Shown here piece after piece: positions 28,156 to 36,774 of a DNA stretch of 64,000 nt. The notes beneath the pieces were generated by a model that had not been told where the DNA came from, made no database searches, and saw only the letters and a list, made by a program, of their open reading frames with translations. The stretch is from Paraburkholderia guartelaensis (GTDB taxonomy: Bacteria > Pseudomonadota > Gammaproteobacteria > Burkholderiales > Burkholderiaceae). Location of the stretch: positions 1 through 64,000 of the forward strand of contig NZ_SMOD01000032.1 in assembly GCF_004353905.1 (NCBI RefSeq), given 5' to 3'. Position 1 is the stretch's first letter, and each line of letters starts with the position of its first letter. The translations under genes were made by a program, and so were the position numbers.

Positions 28156-28574
28156 GAGCCGTGCGCGCCCTTTTCGACCGCCGCCGGCGACATGTACATC
28201 AGTTCCCAGATGTGGCCATCGGGGTCTTCGAAGCTGCGGCCGTACATGTCGGTGCCGCACTCCATCGGCGGACGCTTCGACGTGCCGCCCGCCGCGAGCG
28301 CCTTGTCGACGAGCCCGTCCACTTCCTCGCGCGACACGCACGAGAGGCAGGTCAGCACTTCGGTGCTTTCGCGTGCGTCCACGAGCGCCTTGTCGGTGAA
28401 GCCGCGCATGAAATCGAGGGTGAGCAGCATGGCGTACATGTTCTCGCCCAGCACCATGCAGGCGGCCTGGTCATTGGTGAATTTTGGGTCGAACTTGAAG
28501 CCGAGGTGGCCAAAGAAGTCCATCGAGCGCTTGAGGTCGCGCACGCCCAGATTGACGAAGATGTGCTTATGCAT
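28152..28574 (-). CDS. VOC (glyoxalase/bleomycin-resistance fold) family protein
   Basis: This 140-residue protein begins MHKHIFVNLGVRDLKRSMDFF, the first beta-alpha-beta module of the VOC fold. The second module ends YGRSFEDPDGHIWELMYM, where the final Glu is a usual metal ligand. It may be a small-molecule-modifying enzyme. VOC proteins commonly accompany ECF42 sigma factors together with DGPF proteins. It overlaps the sigma gene by four bases and follows the DGPF gene by 31 bp, so the three form one transcript. Confidence 0.85.
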   Translation of the reverse strand: MHKHIFVNLGVRDLKRSMDFFGHLGFKFDPKFTNDQAACMVLGENMYAMLLTLDFMRGFTDKALVDARESTEVLTCLSCVSREEVDGLVDKALAAGGTSKRPPMECGTDMYGRSFEDPDGHIWELMYMSPAAVEKGAHGS

Positions 28575-28605
28575 GTTTGGAGCCTCACGGTGATCGAGCA
28601 AATGC

Positions 28606-29028
28606 TCAGGATGCCTTACGTTGTTCCTGCAGCTGGCGAAAACTCTCGACGCCCTCGCACTGCGGAAGTTCGTCGAGTTCATAGAGTTGCCGCACTTCGA
28701 CCTCGCCCTCGGTGTGCTTGCCGAAGGGCGACGGGAACCGGCGCGCCCATTCGAGCGCTTCGTCGCGCGAGCGGACCTGGATCAGCGTATAGCCGGCGAT
28801 TAGCTCCTTCGTTTCGGCAAACGGACCGTCAAGGATCGTGGGCTTGCCGTTCGTGTAGTGCACGCGAAAGCCACGCGAGCTGGGTTGGAGGCCCGAGGCG
28901 TCGAGCAGCACGCCGGCCTTCGCCAGCTCCTCGTGATAGCGGGCCATCTCGGCGAAAACTTCCACGTCGTCGGGCGGCTCGCCCGCTTCGGTCAGCGCGT
29001 TGGCGCGCACCATGATCATGAATCGCAT
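28606..29028 (-). CDS. YCII-related DGPF-domain protein 1
   Basis: The 140-residue protein starts MRFMIMVRANALTEAGEPP and carries the defining motif ILDGPFAETKELIAGY near residues 64-79. DGPF proteins have a ferredoxin-like YCII fold, are of unclear biochemical function, and are the signature partners of ECF42 sigma factors. ATG at 29026-29028 follows AGGAGA. The ECF42-like promoter lies about 70 bp upstream. It is the first gene of the DGPF-VOC-sigma transcript proposed here. Confidence 0.88.
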   Translation of the reverse strand: MRFMIMVRANALTEAGEPPDDVEVFAEMARYHEELAKAGVLLDASGLQPSSRGFRVHYTNGKPTILDGPFAETKELIAGYTLIQVRSRDEALEWARRFPSPFGKHTEGEVEVRQLYELDELPQCEGVESFRQLQEQRKAS

Positions 29029-29098
29029 TGCCTTCTCCTGAATGTGATGTTTGGGGACACTCGAAGCAAGCGGCACCCTTGGGTGCGCTCATGAACAC

Positions 29099-29125
29099 GA
29101 CGCGCGGGGCGCGCGGAAATCGACA
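29099..29125 (-). promoter_or_regulatory. Candidate ECF42-dependent promoter
   Basis: On the minus strand TGTCGA (29125-29120) is followed after 17 bases by CGTC (29102-29099). As I recall, ECF42 promoters were described with TGTCGA at -35 and CGA/TC at -10, so this is a close match, ideally placed ahead of DGPF gene 1. A 14-bp palindrome, GCACCC/GGGTGC around TTGG-type centre, at 29073-29086 lies in the presumed leader. Confidence 0.6.
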
Positions 29126-29179
29126 AACGACAGCGAAATTTTTTACGTGCCTGGGGAAAGTACCTGGTGAAGCGCCGCC

Positions 29180-29533
29180 TCAGCGGAAACACGGACCGGT
29201 TTCGCGCACCTCAACGCTCGCCCATTGCGCCGCGGGACAGCGCCGCGCGATGGCCAGTGCCTCGTCGCGCGTTGCGCAATCGACAAGGAAAAAGCCGCCG
29301 ATCATCTCCTTCGCCTCGGCGAACGGGCCGTCGACGATGCTCGTACGGCCTTCGCGCACCTGCACGCGTGCGCCGCTGGTGTCGGAGGTGAGCGCGTGCG
29401 CGTCGATCAGCTTGCCCTCGGCGGCGAGTTCATCCGCGAACTCGACCATGCGTGCGTAGAGCGCCTCGCCTTCGGATTGCGCGCGCGTCTCGCGCTGGCC
29501 GCGCGGCTCGGCGATGAGCAGCATGAATGGCAT
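29180..29533 (-). CDS. YCII-related DGPF-domain protein 2
   Basis: The 117-residue protein begins MPFMLLIAEPRGQRETRAQ and contains SIVDGPFAEAKEMIGGFFLVD, the same DGPF signature as the neighbouring gene. It is shorter and clearly a divergent paralogue. It lies upstream of DGPF gene 1 with a 151-bp gap that contains the ECF42-like promoter, so it may have its own promoter or read through into the sigma operon. Biochemical role is unknown. Confidence 0.85.
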   Translation of the reverse strand: MPFMLLIAEPRGQRETRAQSEGEALYARMVEFADELAAEGKLIDAHALTSDTSGARVQVREGRTSIVDGPFAEAKEMIGGFFLVDCATRDEALAIARRCPAAQWASVEVRETGPCFR

Positions 29534-29627
29534 GAACGTGTCCTCTCAGTCAGCCTGCGATCCTGAAAGGCAAGAGTCTATTCCAGATGAACCGTTGCGC
29601 GTCGCGACCAGGCGCGCTTTCGGACGC

Positions 29628-30245
29628 TCACGCGTAGCGCGCGAGGAAGAGATCGGCGGAGGACTCGGCGATCTGGCGTTGCTGCGCCTCGTCGAGCGGG
29701 GGCTGGCCCATCGCGACCTGCGGCCAGAAGGCGAATGCCTTCACGACGCCATGCAGTTGCTGCGAGGCGAATGCCGGGTCGGTCGTTTTCAGGCGGCCAT
29801 CGGCGGCGGCGGCGCGCACCCAGACCGTGACGTCCTCTTCGCGCTCGCCAATGCGGGCCACCATGTCGCGGGCGCGCTCGGGCGAGTGGATACCCGCCGC
29901 GATCGCCACGCGCGCAAGCTTGAAAAACGCTTCATCGCTCAGGAGCCGCAGCTTGCGCATCAGCAACTCGACGAGCTGCGCGCGCAGCGGTTCGCCGGCG
30001 CGGTAGGTCGGCGCATCGGCGGTCGCGCTCGCATCCCAGAGCTGACACAGGATCGACGCGAACAGCGCCTCCTTGCTCGGGAAATGGTTGTAGACCGTGC
30101 GTTTCGAGACGCTCGCGCGCGCCGCAATACGGTCCATGCTCGTGGCGTCGAATCCGGAGGCCAGAAATTCGTCGATGGCCGCCGCGACGATGGCGGCGCG
30201 CTTGCGGTCGGTCAGGCGCTGAGGGGTGGCGGGGATGCAATCCAT
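29628..30245 (-). CDS. TetR-family transcriptional regulator
   Basis: The 205-residue protein has the N-terminal TetR helix-turn-helix (AAIVAAAIDEFLASGFDATSMDRIAARASVSKRTVYNHFPSKEALFASI, split across residues 19-67). A C-terminal ligand domain of the TetR_C family follows. It is divergent from the metallo-hydrolase at 30334 and likely represses it and itself. ATG at 30245 (MDCIPAT) is chosen. A TTG two codons earlier is also in frame. The start codon lies about 20 bp from the first inverted repeat in the shared promoter region. Confidence 0.88.
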   Translation of the reverse strand: MDCIPATPQRLTDRKRAAIVAAAIDEFLASGFDATSMDRIAARASVSKRTVYNHFPSKEALFASILCQLWDASATADAPTYRAGEPLRAQLVELLMRKLRLLSDEAFFKLARVAIAAGIHSPERARDMVARIGEREEDVTVWVRAAAADGRLKTTDPAFASQQLHGVVKAFAFWPQVAMGQPPLDEAQQRQIAESSADLFLARYA

Positions 30246-30265
30246 TCCCAAATCTTACACCAGAC

Positions 30266-30302
30266 AGTTTACTTTTCGCCAGAATAAACTACACTGTGCA
30301 GT
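30266..30302. promoter_or_regulatory. Candidate TetR operator region
   Basis: AGTTTA at 30266-30271 and TAAACT at 30285-30290 form an inverted repeat with a 13-base spacer. ACTG-TG-CAGT follows at 30293-30302. Both fall in the 88-bp gap between the divergent TetR and hydrolase genes. Either or both could be the regulator's binding site. Confidence 0.4.
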
Positions 30303-30333
30303 CTACTTCCTGTTTCCAAAGGCAGCCGCCGAC

Positions 30334-31470
30334 ATGACCTCGCCTTTCGCATCGCTGAGCCGTACCTTGGGCCTGAGCGCCGCACAACGCGGCCGCGAGC
30401 TCTCGTCCACCTCGCCGCAACACGACGGCGAGCGCTTTCGCAACGTGCGTCCGCGCCCGGCCGAGGGGATCGGCAAGACGCTGAAGATCATGTGGAACAT
30501 GATCTTCCACAAGCCGGGCGGCACCGTGCCCGCCGGCTCGCTGCCCGTTCAGGCGCTCACGCGCGAACAGCTCGAGGCTGCGCCCGACCGCAGCGTCTAC
30601 CGGCTCGGCCATTCCACGCTGCTCTTCAAGCTGCGCGGCCAGTTCTGGCTCACCGACCCGGTTTTCGCGGAGCGCGCCTCGCCGTTCCGGCACCTCGGGC
30701 CCAAGCGCTTTCACGCGCCGCCCATCGCGCTTGCCGACCTGCCGCCGTTGCGCGGCGTGATCCTCTCGCACGACCATTACGACCACCTCGACCGCGAAAC
30801 CGTGCTCGCGCTCGCCGCCACGACGGGCGTGTTTCTCACGCCGCTTGGCGTGGGCGATCGGTTGATCGAATGGGGCATCGACGGTGCGAAGGTGCGCCAG
30901 TTCGACTGGTGGCAAGGCGCGAGTGTCGAGGGCATCGAGTTCACCGCCACGCCCGCGCAGCATTTCTCGGGGCGCAGCCTGTTCGACGGCAACAGCACGC
31001 TGTGGGCGTCGTGGGTGATCGCCGACGCCGACCTGCGCGTGTTCTTCAGCGGCGACACCGGCTACTTCGACGGCTTTCGCACCATTGGTGAACGCCTCGG
31101 CCCGTTCGACGCGACCTTCATCGAGACCGGCGCGTACGACCCGCAATGGCCCTACGTCCACATGCAGCCCGAAGAAACGGTGCAGGCGCACGTGGATTTG
31201 CGCGGCGAGTGGCTCGTCCCGATTCACAACGGCACGTTCGATCTCGCGATGCATCGCTGGCAGGATCCGTTCGAGCGCGTGACCGGGCTCGCGCTCGCGC
31301 GCGGCGTGACGCTCTCCACGCCGCGCATCGGCGAGCGGCTCGATCTGGCCGAGCCGCATCGGGGGGAGCGCTGGTGGCGTGAGGTGGCGGAAAGCGCAGA
31401 AAGCACCAGGCGGCCCTGGTCGGCGCGCCGTTTGTTCGCTTGCCGTGACGCGAGCGAAGTGCGCTCGTAA
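30334..31470 (+). CDS. MBL-fold metallo-hydrolase (NAPE-PLD / UlaG-like)
   Basis: The 378-residue protein has the metal motif SHDHYDHLD near residues 147-155, and further ligands in ATPAQHFSGR and FFSGDTGYFDGF. It matches the beta-lactamase-like group that includes N-acyl-phosphatidylethanolamine phospholipase D and UlaG-type lactonases. It probably hydrolyses a phosphodiester, lactone or similar bond. The actual substrate is unknown. No signal peptide is evident at the chosen ATG 30334. The extended frame from 30226 runs through the operator region and is rejected. It is paired with a divergent TetR regulator. Confidence 0.82.
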   Translation: MTSPFASLSRTLGLSAAQRGRELSSTSPQHDGERFRNVRPRPAEGIGKTLKIMWNMIFHKPGGTVPAGSLPVQALTREQLEAAPDRSVYRLGHSTLLFKLRGQFWLTDPVFAERASPFRHLGPKRFHAPPIALADLPPLRGVILSHDHYDHLDRETVLALAATTGVFLTPLGVGDRLIEWGIDGAKVRQFDWWQGASVEGIEFTATPAQHFSGRSLFDGNSTLWASWVIADADLRVFFSGDTGYFDGFRTIGERLGPFDATFIETGAYDPQWPYVHMQPEETVQAHVDLRGEWLVPIHNGTFDLAMHRWQDPFERVTGLALARGVTLSTPRIGERLDLAEPHRGERWWREVAESAESTRRPWSARRLFACRDASEVRS

Positions 31471-31654
31471 CACGCTGTCCCGCTCCCTCATCCCCTGCCG
31501 CCCGCGCGCCACACGAACGCGCGCGGGCACGCCGGCTGCTCGTTCCCCGCTTCTTCCCCTTCTGCGCAAAAGTCTCCTAAGCTTTTGCATCAAGGCGCGC
31601 ATCGCGTCCGTCCCGCTTATCACGCCCCATTACCCTTAACGGGATTTCCCCAGG

Positions 31655-31684
31655 CTGACAGCCCCCGATTTCTGGCATTAAATA
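31655..31684 (+). promoter_or_regulatory. Promoter of the ROK / sugar importer operon
   Basis: CTGACA at 31655-31660 and TAAAAT at 31679-31684 are spaced 18 bp apart and each matches the sigma-70 consensus at five of six positions. The -10 overlaps the first bases of the 23-bp palindrome. The 329-bp region between 31471 and 31799 shows nothing else clear. Confidence 0.6.
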
Positions 31685-31703
31685 AATCAACTTGATTTAT
31701 TTA
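31681..31703. promoter_or_regulatory. ROK-regulator operator (23-bp perfect palindrome)
   Basis: AAATAAATCAA and TTGATTTATTT are exact reverse complements flanking a single C. The AT-rich arms resemble NagC/Mlc/XylR-type sites. The element covers the -10 and likely transcription start of the operon, so the first gene product, a ROK regulator, most likely autorepresses through it. Confidence 0.78.
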
Positions 31704-31799
31704 GTCGGTCACGCAGTTCCAGGCCGACCCTCTCTTTTGCTTTGCATGGGACCGGAGTCAGCGCTAAAGCGCCAACTCCGGATCGACAGGAGGAGACAC

Positions 31800-33059
31800 G
31801 TGAGAAGTCCGCATGTCGGTCAGGGCAGCAATTCCGCCAACGTCCGCCGCTTCAACGAACGCCTGCTGCTGCAGGCGCTGCGTCGCGCGGGCGAGGCGTC
31901 GAAGGCCGATCTCGCGCGTCTCGCGAATCTCACGAGCACCGCGGTGGGCACCATCATCACGTCGCTCACGGCCAACGGCCTGATCGAGGTGAGCGGCCGC
32001 CGCGACGGTCAGCGCGGCCAGCCCGCCTCGCTGTTGCGCCTCTCGCCACGCGGCGCGTTCGCCATCGGCGTGCGGCTCGACCGGACCAACATCGAAACCG
32101 TGCTCGTGGATTTCGCGGGCCAGATGATCGAGCGCCGCTCGCGCGACATGCTGCTGCCGCAACCCTCGGTCGCGCAGGAGATCGTGCAGCGCGACATCGC
32201 CGAGCTATTAGGGCTCCTCACAACCGAGGAACGCAGCCGCCTCGCCGGCATCGGCGTGGCGCAGCCGTACAACCTCGGCAGCTGGCTGCGCGAACTGGGC
32301 CTGCCTGCCGACACCTTCCGCGTGTGGAACGACGTGGACTTCGCGGGCGAACTGGCCCGCGCCACGGCGCTGCCCGTGTTCAGCGAAAACGACGGCAACG
32401 CAGCCGCCATCGCCGAGATCTTCTACGGTTGCGGGCGCCAGCGCGACGACTTCCTCTACCTGTTTCTCGGCCCGGCGATCGGCGGCGGCATCGCCATCGA
32501 CGGCGACTGTGTGCGCGGCCTCACCGGCAACGCGGGCGATTTCGCAGTGATGCCCGTGCCGCCGAGCCGCCTGCCCTCGGCGCATAAGCCGCCGGGCCAG
32601 TGGGACATCCTGCTTTCGCGCGCCTCGCTCATCGCGCTGCGCCGCCATCTGCAGTATTGCGGCGAGACGATCGACAGCCGCGCCGACCTGGAAGCGTGCA
32701 TCGCGCGCGGCCACCCCGGCGTGCAGGAATGGCTCGACGACTGCATCGATGCGCTCGCGCCCGCGCTGCGCTCGGCGTTCTGCGTGCTCGATGTGCCGGC
32801 CGTGGTGCTCGACGCCGACGTGGACGCGGGCCTGATCGACACGCTCATGCAGCGCCTGCGCCTCGCAGTCGCCGCTACCGCGCCCGAGGCGCGCGGCACG
32901 CCCGCTCTGGTGCGCGGCACTTTCGGTCCCGATGCGGGGGCGCTCGGCGCAGCCACGCTCCCCATGTTCTTCAACTTTTCGCCGCGCGCGGGCATCCTCA
33001 TGGGTGCCGGCGCACAAACTTACGCACAAGCGCAGGAGGAGAGCCATGTCGCCCTCTGA
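31800..33059 (+). CDS. ROK-family transcriptional regulator
   Basis: The 419-residue protein has an N-terminal winged helix (SNSANVRRFNERLLLQAL, KADLARLANLTSTAVGTIITSL). A ROK sugar-binding/kinase-like domain follows (GIGVAQPYNLG, SENDGNAAAIAEIFYG, FLGPAIGGGIAIDG). The cysteine-rich zinc motif of many ROK kinases is not visible, in line with a pure regulator. GTG at 31800 follows AGGAGGAG at the ideal distance, so the longer frame from 31692, which would run through the operator, is rejected. It overlaps the ATPase gene by 14 bp and should control the sugar importer from the palindrome at 31681-31703. Confidence 0.88.
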   Translation: MRSPHVGQGSNSANVRRFNERLLLQALRRAGEASKADLARLANLTSTAVGTIITSLTANGLIEVSGRRDGQRGQPASLLRLSPRGAFAIGVRLDRTNIETVLVDFAGQMIERRSRDMLLPQPSVAQEIVQRDIAELLGLLTTEERSRLAGIGVAQPYNLGSWLRELGLPADTFRVWNDVDFAGELARATALPVFSENDGNAAAIAEIFYGCGRQRDDFLYLFLGPAIGGGIAIDGDCVRGLTGNAGDFAVMPVPPSRLPSAHKPPGQWDILLSRASLIALRRHLQYCGETIDSRADLEACIARGHPGVQEWLDDCIDALAPALRSAFCVLDVPAVVLDADVDAGLIDTLMQRLRLAVAATAPEARGTPALVRGTFGPDAGALGAATLPMFFNFSPRAGILMGAGAQTYAQAQEESHVAL

Positions 33060-34599
33060 GTCCACGCCGCCGCTGCTGGAAATGCGGGGCATCACCAAGA
33101 CCTTCCCCGGCGTGCGCGCACTCGACAACGTGCGCCTCACCGTCTACCCCGGCGAGGTCCACTCGCTCATGGGCGAGAACGGCGCGGGCAAGTCCACGCT
33201 GATGAAGATTCTCTCGGGCGCCTACCAGGCCGACCCCGGCGGTGAGATTCTCATCGAAGGCAAGCCGGTCGTGATCGACGGGCCGCATGCGTCGCGCGAG
33301 TTGGGCGTGGCCGTGATCTATCAGGAACTGAGCCTCGCGCCCAATCTCTCCGTTGCCGAGAACATTCATGCGGGCCGCGAACTGCGCAAGGGCGGCCGCC
33401 GCTTCGGCACGGTCGACCGGCGCGCCATGGAGCGCGGCTGCGAAGACGTGCTCAAGCGCCTCGGCGCGAGCTTCGGGCCCACCACGCTGGTGGGCTCGCT
33501 CTCCATCGCTGAGCGTCAGCTCGTGGAAATCGCACGCGCCGTACACAGCGACGCGCGCATCATCGTGATGGACGAGCCCACCACGCCGCTTTCCTCGCGC
33601 GAAACGGAGCGCCTTTTCAAGCTCATCAACCAGTTGCGCGACGAAGGGCTTGCGATCATCTACATCAGCCACCGGATGGCCGAGGTCTACGAACTCTCCG
33701 ACCGCGTTTCCGTGCTGCGCGACGGCAGCTACGTGGGCACGCTCATGCGCGACGCGCTCAACGCGGAAAGCCTCGTGAGCATGATGGTGGGCCGCGATAT
33801 TTCGGGCTTCTACAAAAAAGCGCACGCGCCTTACGATCCGGGCAAGGCTGTGCTCACCGTGCGCGACGTGGCCGACGACAAGCGCGTACGCGGCTGCAGC
33901 CTCGACCTGCATGCAGGCGAAGTGCTCGGCGTTGCGGGCCTCGTGGGCGCGGGCCGCACCGAGCTTGCGCGCCTCATCTTCGGCGCGGAGCCGCGCGTGC
34001 GCGGCGAGATCGCCATCGACGGCAAGACGCTCAACGTGCACACGCCGCGCGACGCGATCAATGCGGGCCTCGTCTACCTTACCGAAGACCGCAAGCATCA
34101 GGGCCTCTTTCTCGACATGAGCGTGCGCGACAACATCAACGTCGCCGTGGCCGGGCGCGACGCGCGCATGGGCGTGCTCGACCTCGCGCGCGGCGGCGAG
34201 CGTGCGAAGGAAGCCATACGCTCGCTCTCCATTCGCGTACCGAACGCGCGCGTGAACGTGGGCGCGCTCTCGGGCGGCAACCAGCAGAAGGTGCTGCTTT
34301 CGCGACTGCTGGAAACGAAGCCGCGCGTGCTGATTCTCGACGAGCCCACACGCGGCGTCGATATCGGCGCGAAGTCCGAGATCTACCGCATCATCAACGA
34401 CCTCGCCAAAACCGGCGTGGGCATCATCGTGATTTCGAGCGAGCTGCCCGAAATTATCGGCGTGGCCGACCGCGTACTCGTCATGCGCGAAGGCTTGTTC
34501 GCCGGCGAGCTGGGCGGCTACACCGGCAAGCCCATCACCCAGGAAGCAATCATCGAACTCGCCACAGGCTCGCAGCACCCGCTCGACGAAGCCGCTTGA
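33046..34599 (+). CDS. Sugar ABC importer ATPase, tandem-domain RbsA type
   Basis: The 517-residue protein has two ATPase domains. The first has Walker A GENGAGKST at residues 43-51 and VMDEPTTPLSSRE. The second has the CUT2 signature LSGGNQQKVLLSRLLETKPRVLILDEPTRGVDIGAK. The second Walker A is degenerate (GLVGAGRTE), as usual in RbsA/XylG proteins. It powers a monosaccharide importer with the permease and binding protein downstream. ATG at 33046 lies after AGGAGGAG and inside the end of the ROK gene. Confidence 0.92.
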   Translation: MSPSESTPPLLEMRGITKTFPGVRALDNVRLTVYPGEVHSLMGENGAGKSTLMKILSGAYQADPGGEILIEGKPVVIDGPHASRELGVAVIYQELSLAPNLSVAENIHAGRELRKGGRRFGTVDRRAMERGCEDVLKRLGASFGPTTLVGSLSIAERQLVEIARAVHSDARIIVMDEPTTPLSSRETERLFKLINQLRDEGLAIIYISHRMAEVYELSDRVSVLRDGSYVGTLMRDALNAESLVSMMVGRDISGFYKKAHAPYDPGKAVLTVRDVADDKRVRGCSLDLHAGEVLGVAGLVGAGRTELARLIFGAEPRVRGEIAIDGKTLNVHTPRDAINAGLVYLTEDRKHQGLFLDMSVRDNINVAVAGRDARMGVLDLARGGERAKEAIRSLSIRVPNARVNVGALSGGNQQKVLLSRLLETKPRVLILDEPTRGVDIGAKSEIYRIINDLAKTGVGIIVISSELPEIIGVADRVLVMREGLFAGELGGYTGKPITQEAIIELATGSQHPLDEAA

Positions 34600-34640
34600 C
34601 CTTCACCGCATACGCAAGAAACGTCCCTCAGGAGTACGAC

Positions 34641-35684
34641 ATGAAAAGCATTCTTCCCCGGCACGGTGTCGCGGCCTCGCCCACACAGCCCGCGCAAGGC
34701 GCTCAACCCGCACGCAGCGTCGCGGTGGACGGTCATCGCCAGCGCATGAAGTCGCTCGTGCGCACCGCCGGCATGCTGCCGGTACTGGTGCTGCTGTGTA
34801 TCGGCTTCGGTCTGCTCAACGATGGCTTCTTTACGTTGGAGAATCTTTCGATCGTCACGCAGCAGGCGTCGATCAACATCGTGCTCGCCGCCGGTATGAC
34901 CTTCGTGATTCTCACGGGCGGCATCGACCTCTCGGTGGGCTCGGTGCTGGCCGCCGCCGCCATGGCCGCCATGATCGGCTCGAACTTCGCGGGCTGGGGC
35001 TGGGTCGGCGTACCGATGGCGCTCGCGGTGGGCCTCGGCTTCGGCCTCATCAACGGCGCGCTCATCGCGCTCCTGCGCCTGCCGCCGTTCATCGTCACGC
35101 TCGGCTCGCTCACGGCGGTGCGCGGCATTGCGCGCCTCATGGGTCACGACACCACGATCTTCAACCCGCAGCTGTCGTTCGCGTTCATCGGCAACGGCAC
35201 GGTGCTCGGCGTGCCCTGGCTCGTGATCATCGCGCTCGTGGTGGTGGCCGGCTCGTGGTTCGTGCTGCGCCGTACCGTGCTCGGCCTGCGCATCTACTCG
35301 GTGGGCGGCAACCCGGAAGCGGCGCGCCTCTCGGGCATCAAGGTGTGGGGCATCGAAATGTTCGTCTATGCCGTGTCGGGCCTGCTCGCAGGTCTCGGCG
35401 CGGTGATGTCGGCGGCCCGTCTCTACGCAGCCAACGGCCTGCAACTGGGCCAGTCCTACGAACTCGACGCGATCGCCGCAGTGATTCTGGGCGGCACGAG
35501 CTTCGTGGGCGGCGTGGGCTCGATCATCGGCACGCTGATCGGTGCGCTCATCATCGCAGTCCTGACCAATGGTCTCGTTCTGCTCGGCGTCTCGGACATC
35601 TGGCAGTACATCATCAAGGGCCTCGTGATCGTCGGCGCCGTGGCGCTCGACCGCTACCGCCAGCGCGGCTCGGCCCGCACGTAA
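34641..35684 (+). CDS. Sugar ABC importer permease, RbsC type
   Basis: This 347-residue inner-membrane protein has eight to ten hydrophobic segments. It carries the CUT2 permease signatures FVILTGGIDLSVGS near residues 90-104 and ALIALLRLPPFIVTLGSLTAVRGIARL. The last third contains SYELDAIAAVILGGTSFVGGVGS, also diagnostic. The N-terminal 45 residues are a hydrophilic tail rich in Ala, Gln and Pro. ATG at 34641 is preceded by AGGAG at six bases. It should import a pentose, hexose or related sugar. Confidence 0.92.
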   Translation: MKSILPRHGVAASPTQPAQGAQPARSVAVDGHRQRMKSLVRTAGMLPVLVLLCIGFGLLNDGFFTLENLSIVTQQASINIVLAAGMTFVILTGGIDLSVGSVLAAAAMAAMIGSNFAGWGWVGVPMALAVGLGFGLINGALIALLRLPPFIVTLGSLTAVRGIARLMGHDTTIFNPQLSFAFIGNGTVLGVPWLVIIALVVVAGSWFVLRRTVLGLRIYSVGGNPEAARLSGIKVWGIEMFVYAVSGLLAGLGAVMSAARLYAANGLQLGQSYELDAIAAVILGGTSFVGGVGSIIGTLIGALIIAVLTNGLVLLGVSDIWQYIIKGLVIVGAVALDRYRQRGSART

Positions 35685-35786
35685 GCAGCATCGGACATGC
35701 ATCAGCCGGAAACAATTGCGAGCGCAGGCGGTCCTGCTGCGCTCGCCGGGAAATCACCCAAACAGGACCCCTCAGGAGACAACCTC

Positions 35787-36731
35787 ATGTTCAAGAAGAA
35801 AGCCGCTCTCGCCGCTGTCGCCCTCACGCTCGGCTTCGCACTGCAAGGCGCGCATGCCGCCGACAAGCAGCTCAAGTCGATCGGCATTACCGTGGGTTCG
35901 CTCGGCAACCCCTACTTCGTGACGATCGTTCAGGGTGCGGAAGCGAAGGCCAAACAGATCAACCCGAATGCCAAGGTCACGGCCGTTTCCGCCGACTACG
36001 ACCTCAACAAGCAGTTCACGCAGATCGACAACTTCATTTCGGCGCACGTGGACATGATCCTTCTGAACGCGACCGATCCGAAGGCGATCCTGCCCGCGGT
36101 GAAGAAGGCGCAGGCGGCCGGTATCGTGGTGATGGCCGTGGACGTGGCCGCCGCGGGCGCCGACGCCACCGTGCAGACCGACAACGTGAAGGCCGGCGAG
36201 ATTTCGTGCGAATACCTCGCGAAGAAGATCAACAACACCGGCAACGTGATCATCCAGAACGGGCCGCAGGTCTCGGCCGTAATCGACCGCGTGAACGGCT
36301 GCAAGCAGGTGCTCTCCAAGACGCCCGGCATCAAGATTCTCTCCGACGATCAGGACGGCAAGGGCTCGCGCGAAGGCGGCATGAACGTGATGCAGGGCTA
36401 CCTCACGCGTTTCCCGAAGATTGCCGGCGTGTTTGCCATCAACGATCCGCAGGCCATTGGCAGCGACCTTGCGGCGAAGCAGCTGCATCGCAGCAACATC
36501 GTGATTACGTCGGTGGACGGCGCGCCTGATATCGAAACGGCGCTCAAGACCGATACGCTGGTGCAGGCCTCGGCGAGCCAGGACCCGTGGAAGATGGCGC
36601 AAACGGCGGTGCAGGTGGGCTACGACATCATGAACGGCAAGAAGCCCGCCAACCCGATGATCGAAATGACGCCGCAACTCGTCACGCGCGACAACGTGGG
36701 CAGCTACAAGGGCTGGTCGTCGCAGCACTAA
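35787..36731 (+). CDS. Sugar ABC importer periplasmic binding protein, RbsB type
   Basis: The 314-residue protein has a signal peptide MFKKKAALAAVALTLGFALQ with cleavage near GAHAAD. The mature part has the Peripla_BP_4 pattern of CUT2 receptors: GSLGNPYFVTIVQGAEAKAK, FISAHVDMILLNATDP, GVFAINDPQAIGSDLAAKQ. It should bind a monosaccharide. No catabolic enzyme is in the operon to name it. It lies 102 bp after the permease gene with AGGAG ahead of ATG 35787 and is the last gene of the unit. Confidence 0.9.
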   Translation: MFKKKAALAAVALTLGFALQGAHAADKQLKSIGITVGSLGNPYFVTIVQGAEAKAKQINPNAKVTAVSADYDLNKQFTQIDNFISAHVDMILLNATDPKAILPAVKKAQAAGIVVMAVDVAAAGADATVQTDNVKAGEISCEYLAKKINNTGNVIIQNGPQVSAVIDRVNGCKQVLSKTPGIKILSDDQDGKGSREGGMNVMQGYLTRFPKIAGVFAINDPQAIGSDLAAKQLHRSNIVITSVDGAPDIETALKTDTLVQASASQDPWKMAQTAVQVGYDIMNGKKPANPMIEMTPQLVTRDNVGSYKGWSSQH

Positions 36732-36747
36732 GCGCCAGGCGTTATCT

Positions 36748-36768
36748 GAGCACGGGGCGCCCGTGCTC
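36748..36768. terminator. Bidirectional hairpin between convergent genes
   Basis: GAGCACGGG and CCCGTGCTC pair perfectly (9 bp) around a GCG loop, within the 43-bp gap between the convergent sugar-binding-protein gene and the SsuA-like gene. There is no T-run on the plus strand, but position and symmetry fit termination from both sides. Confidence 0.55.
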
Positions 36769-36774
36769 GCGCGT

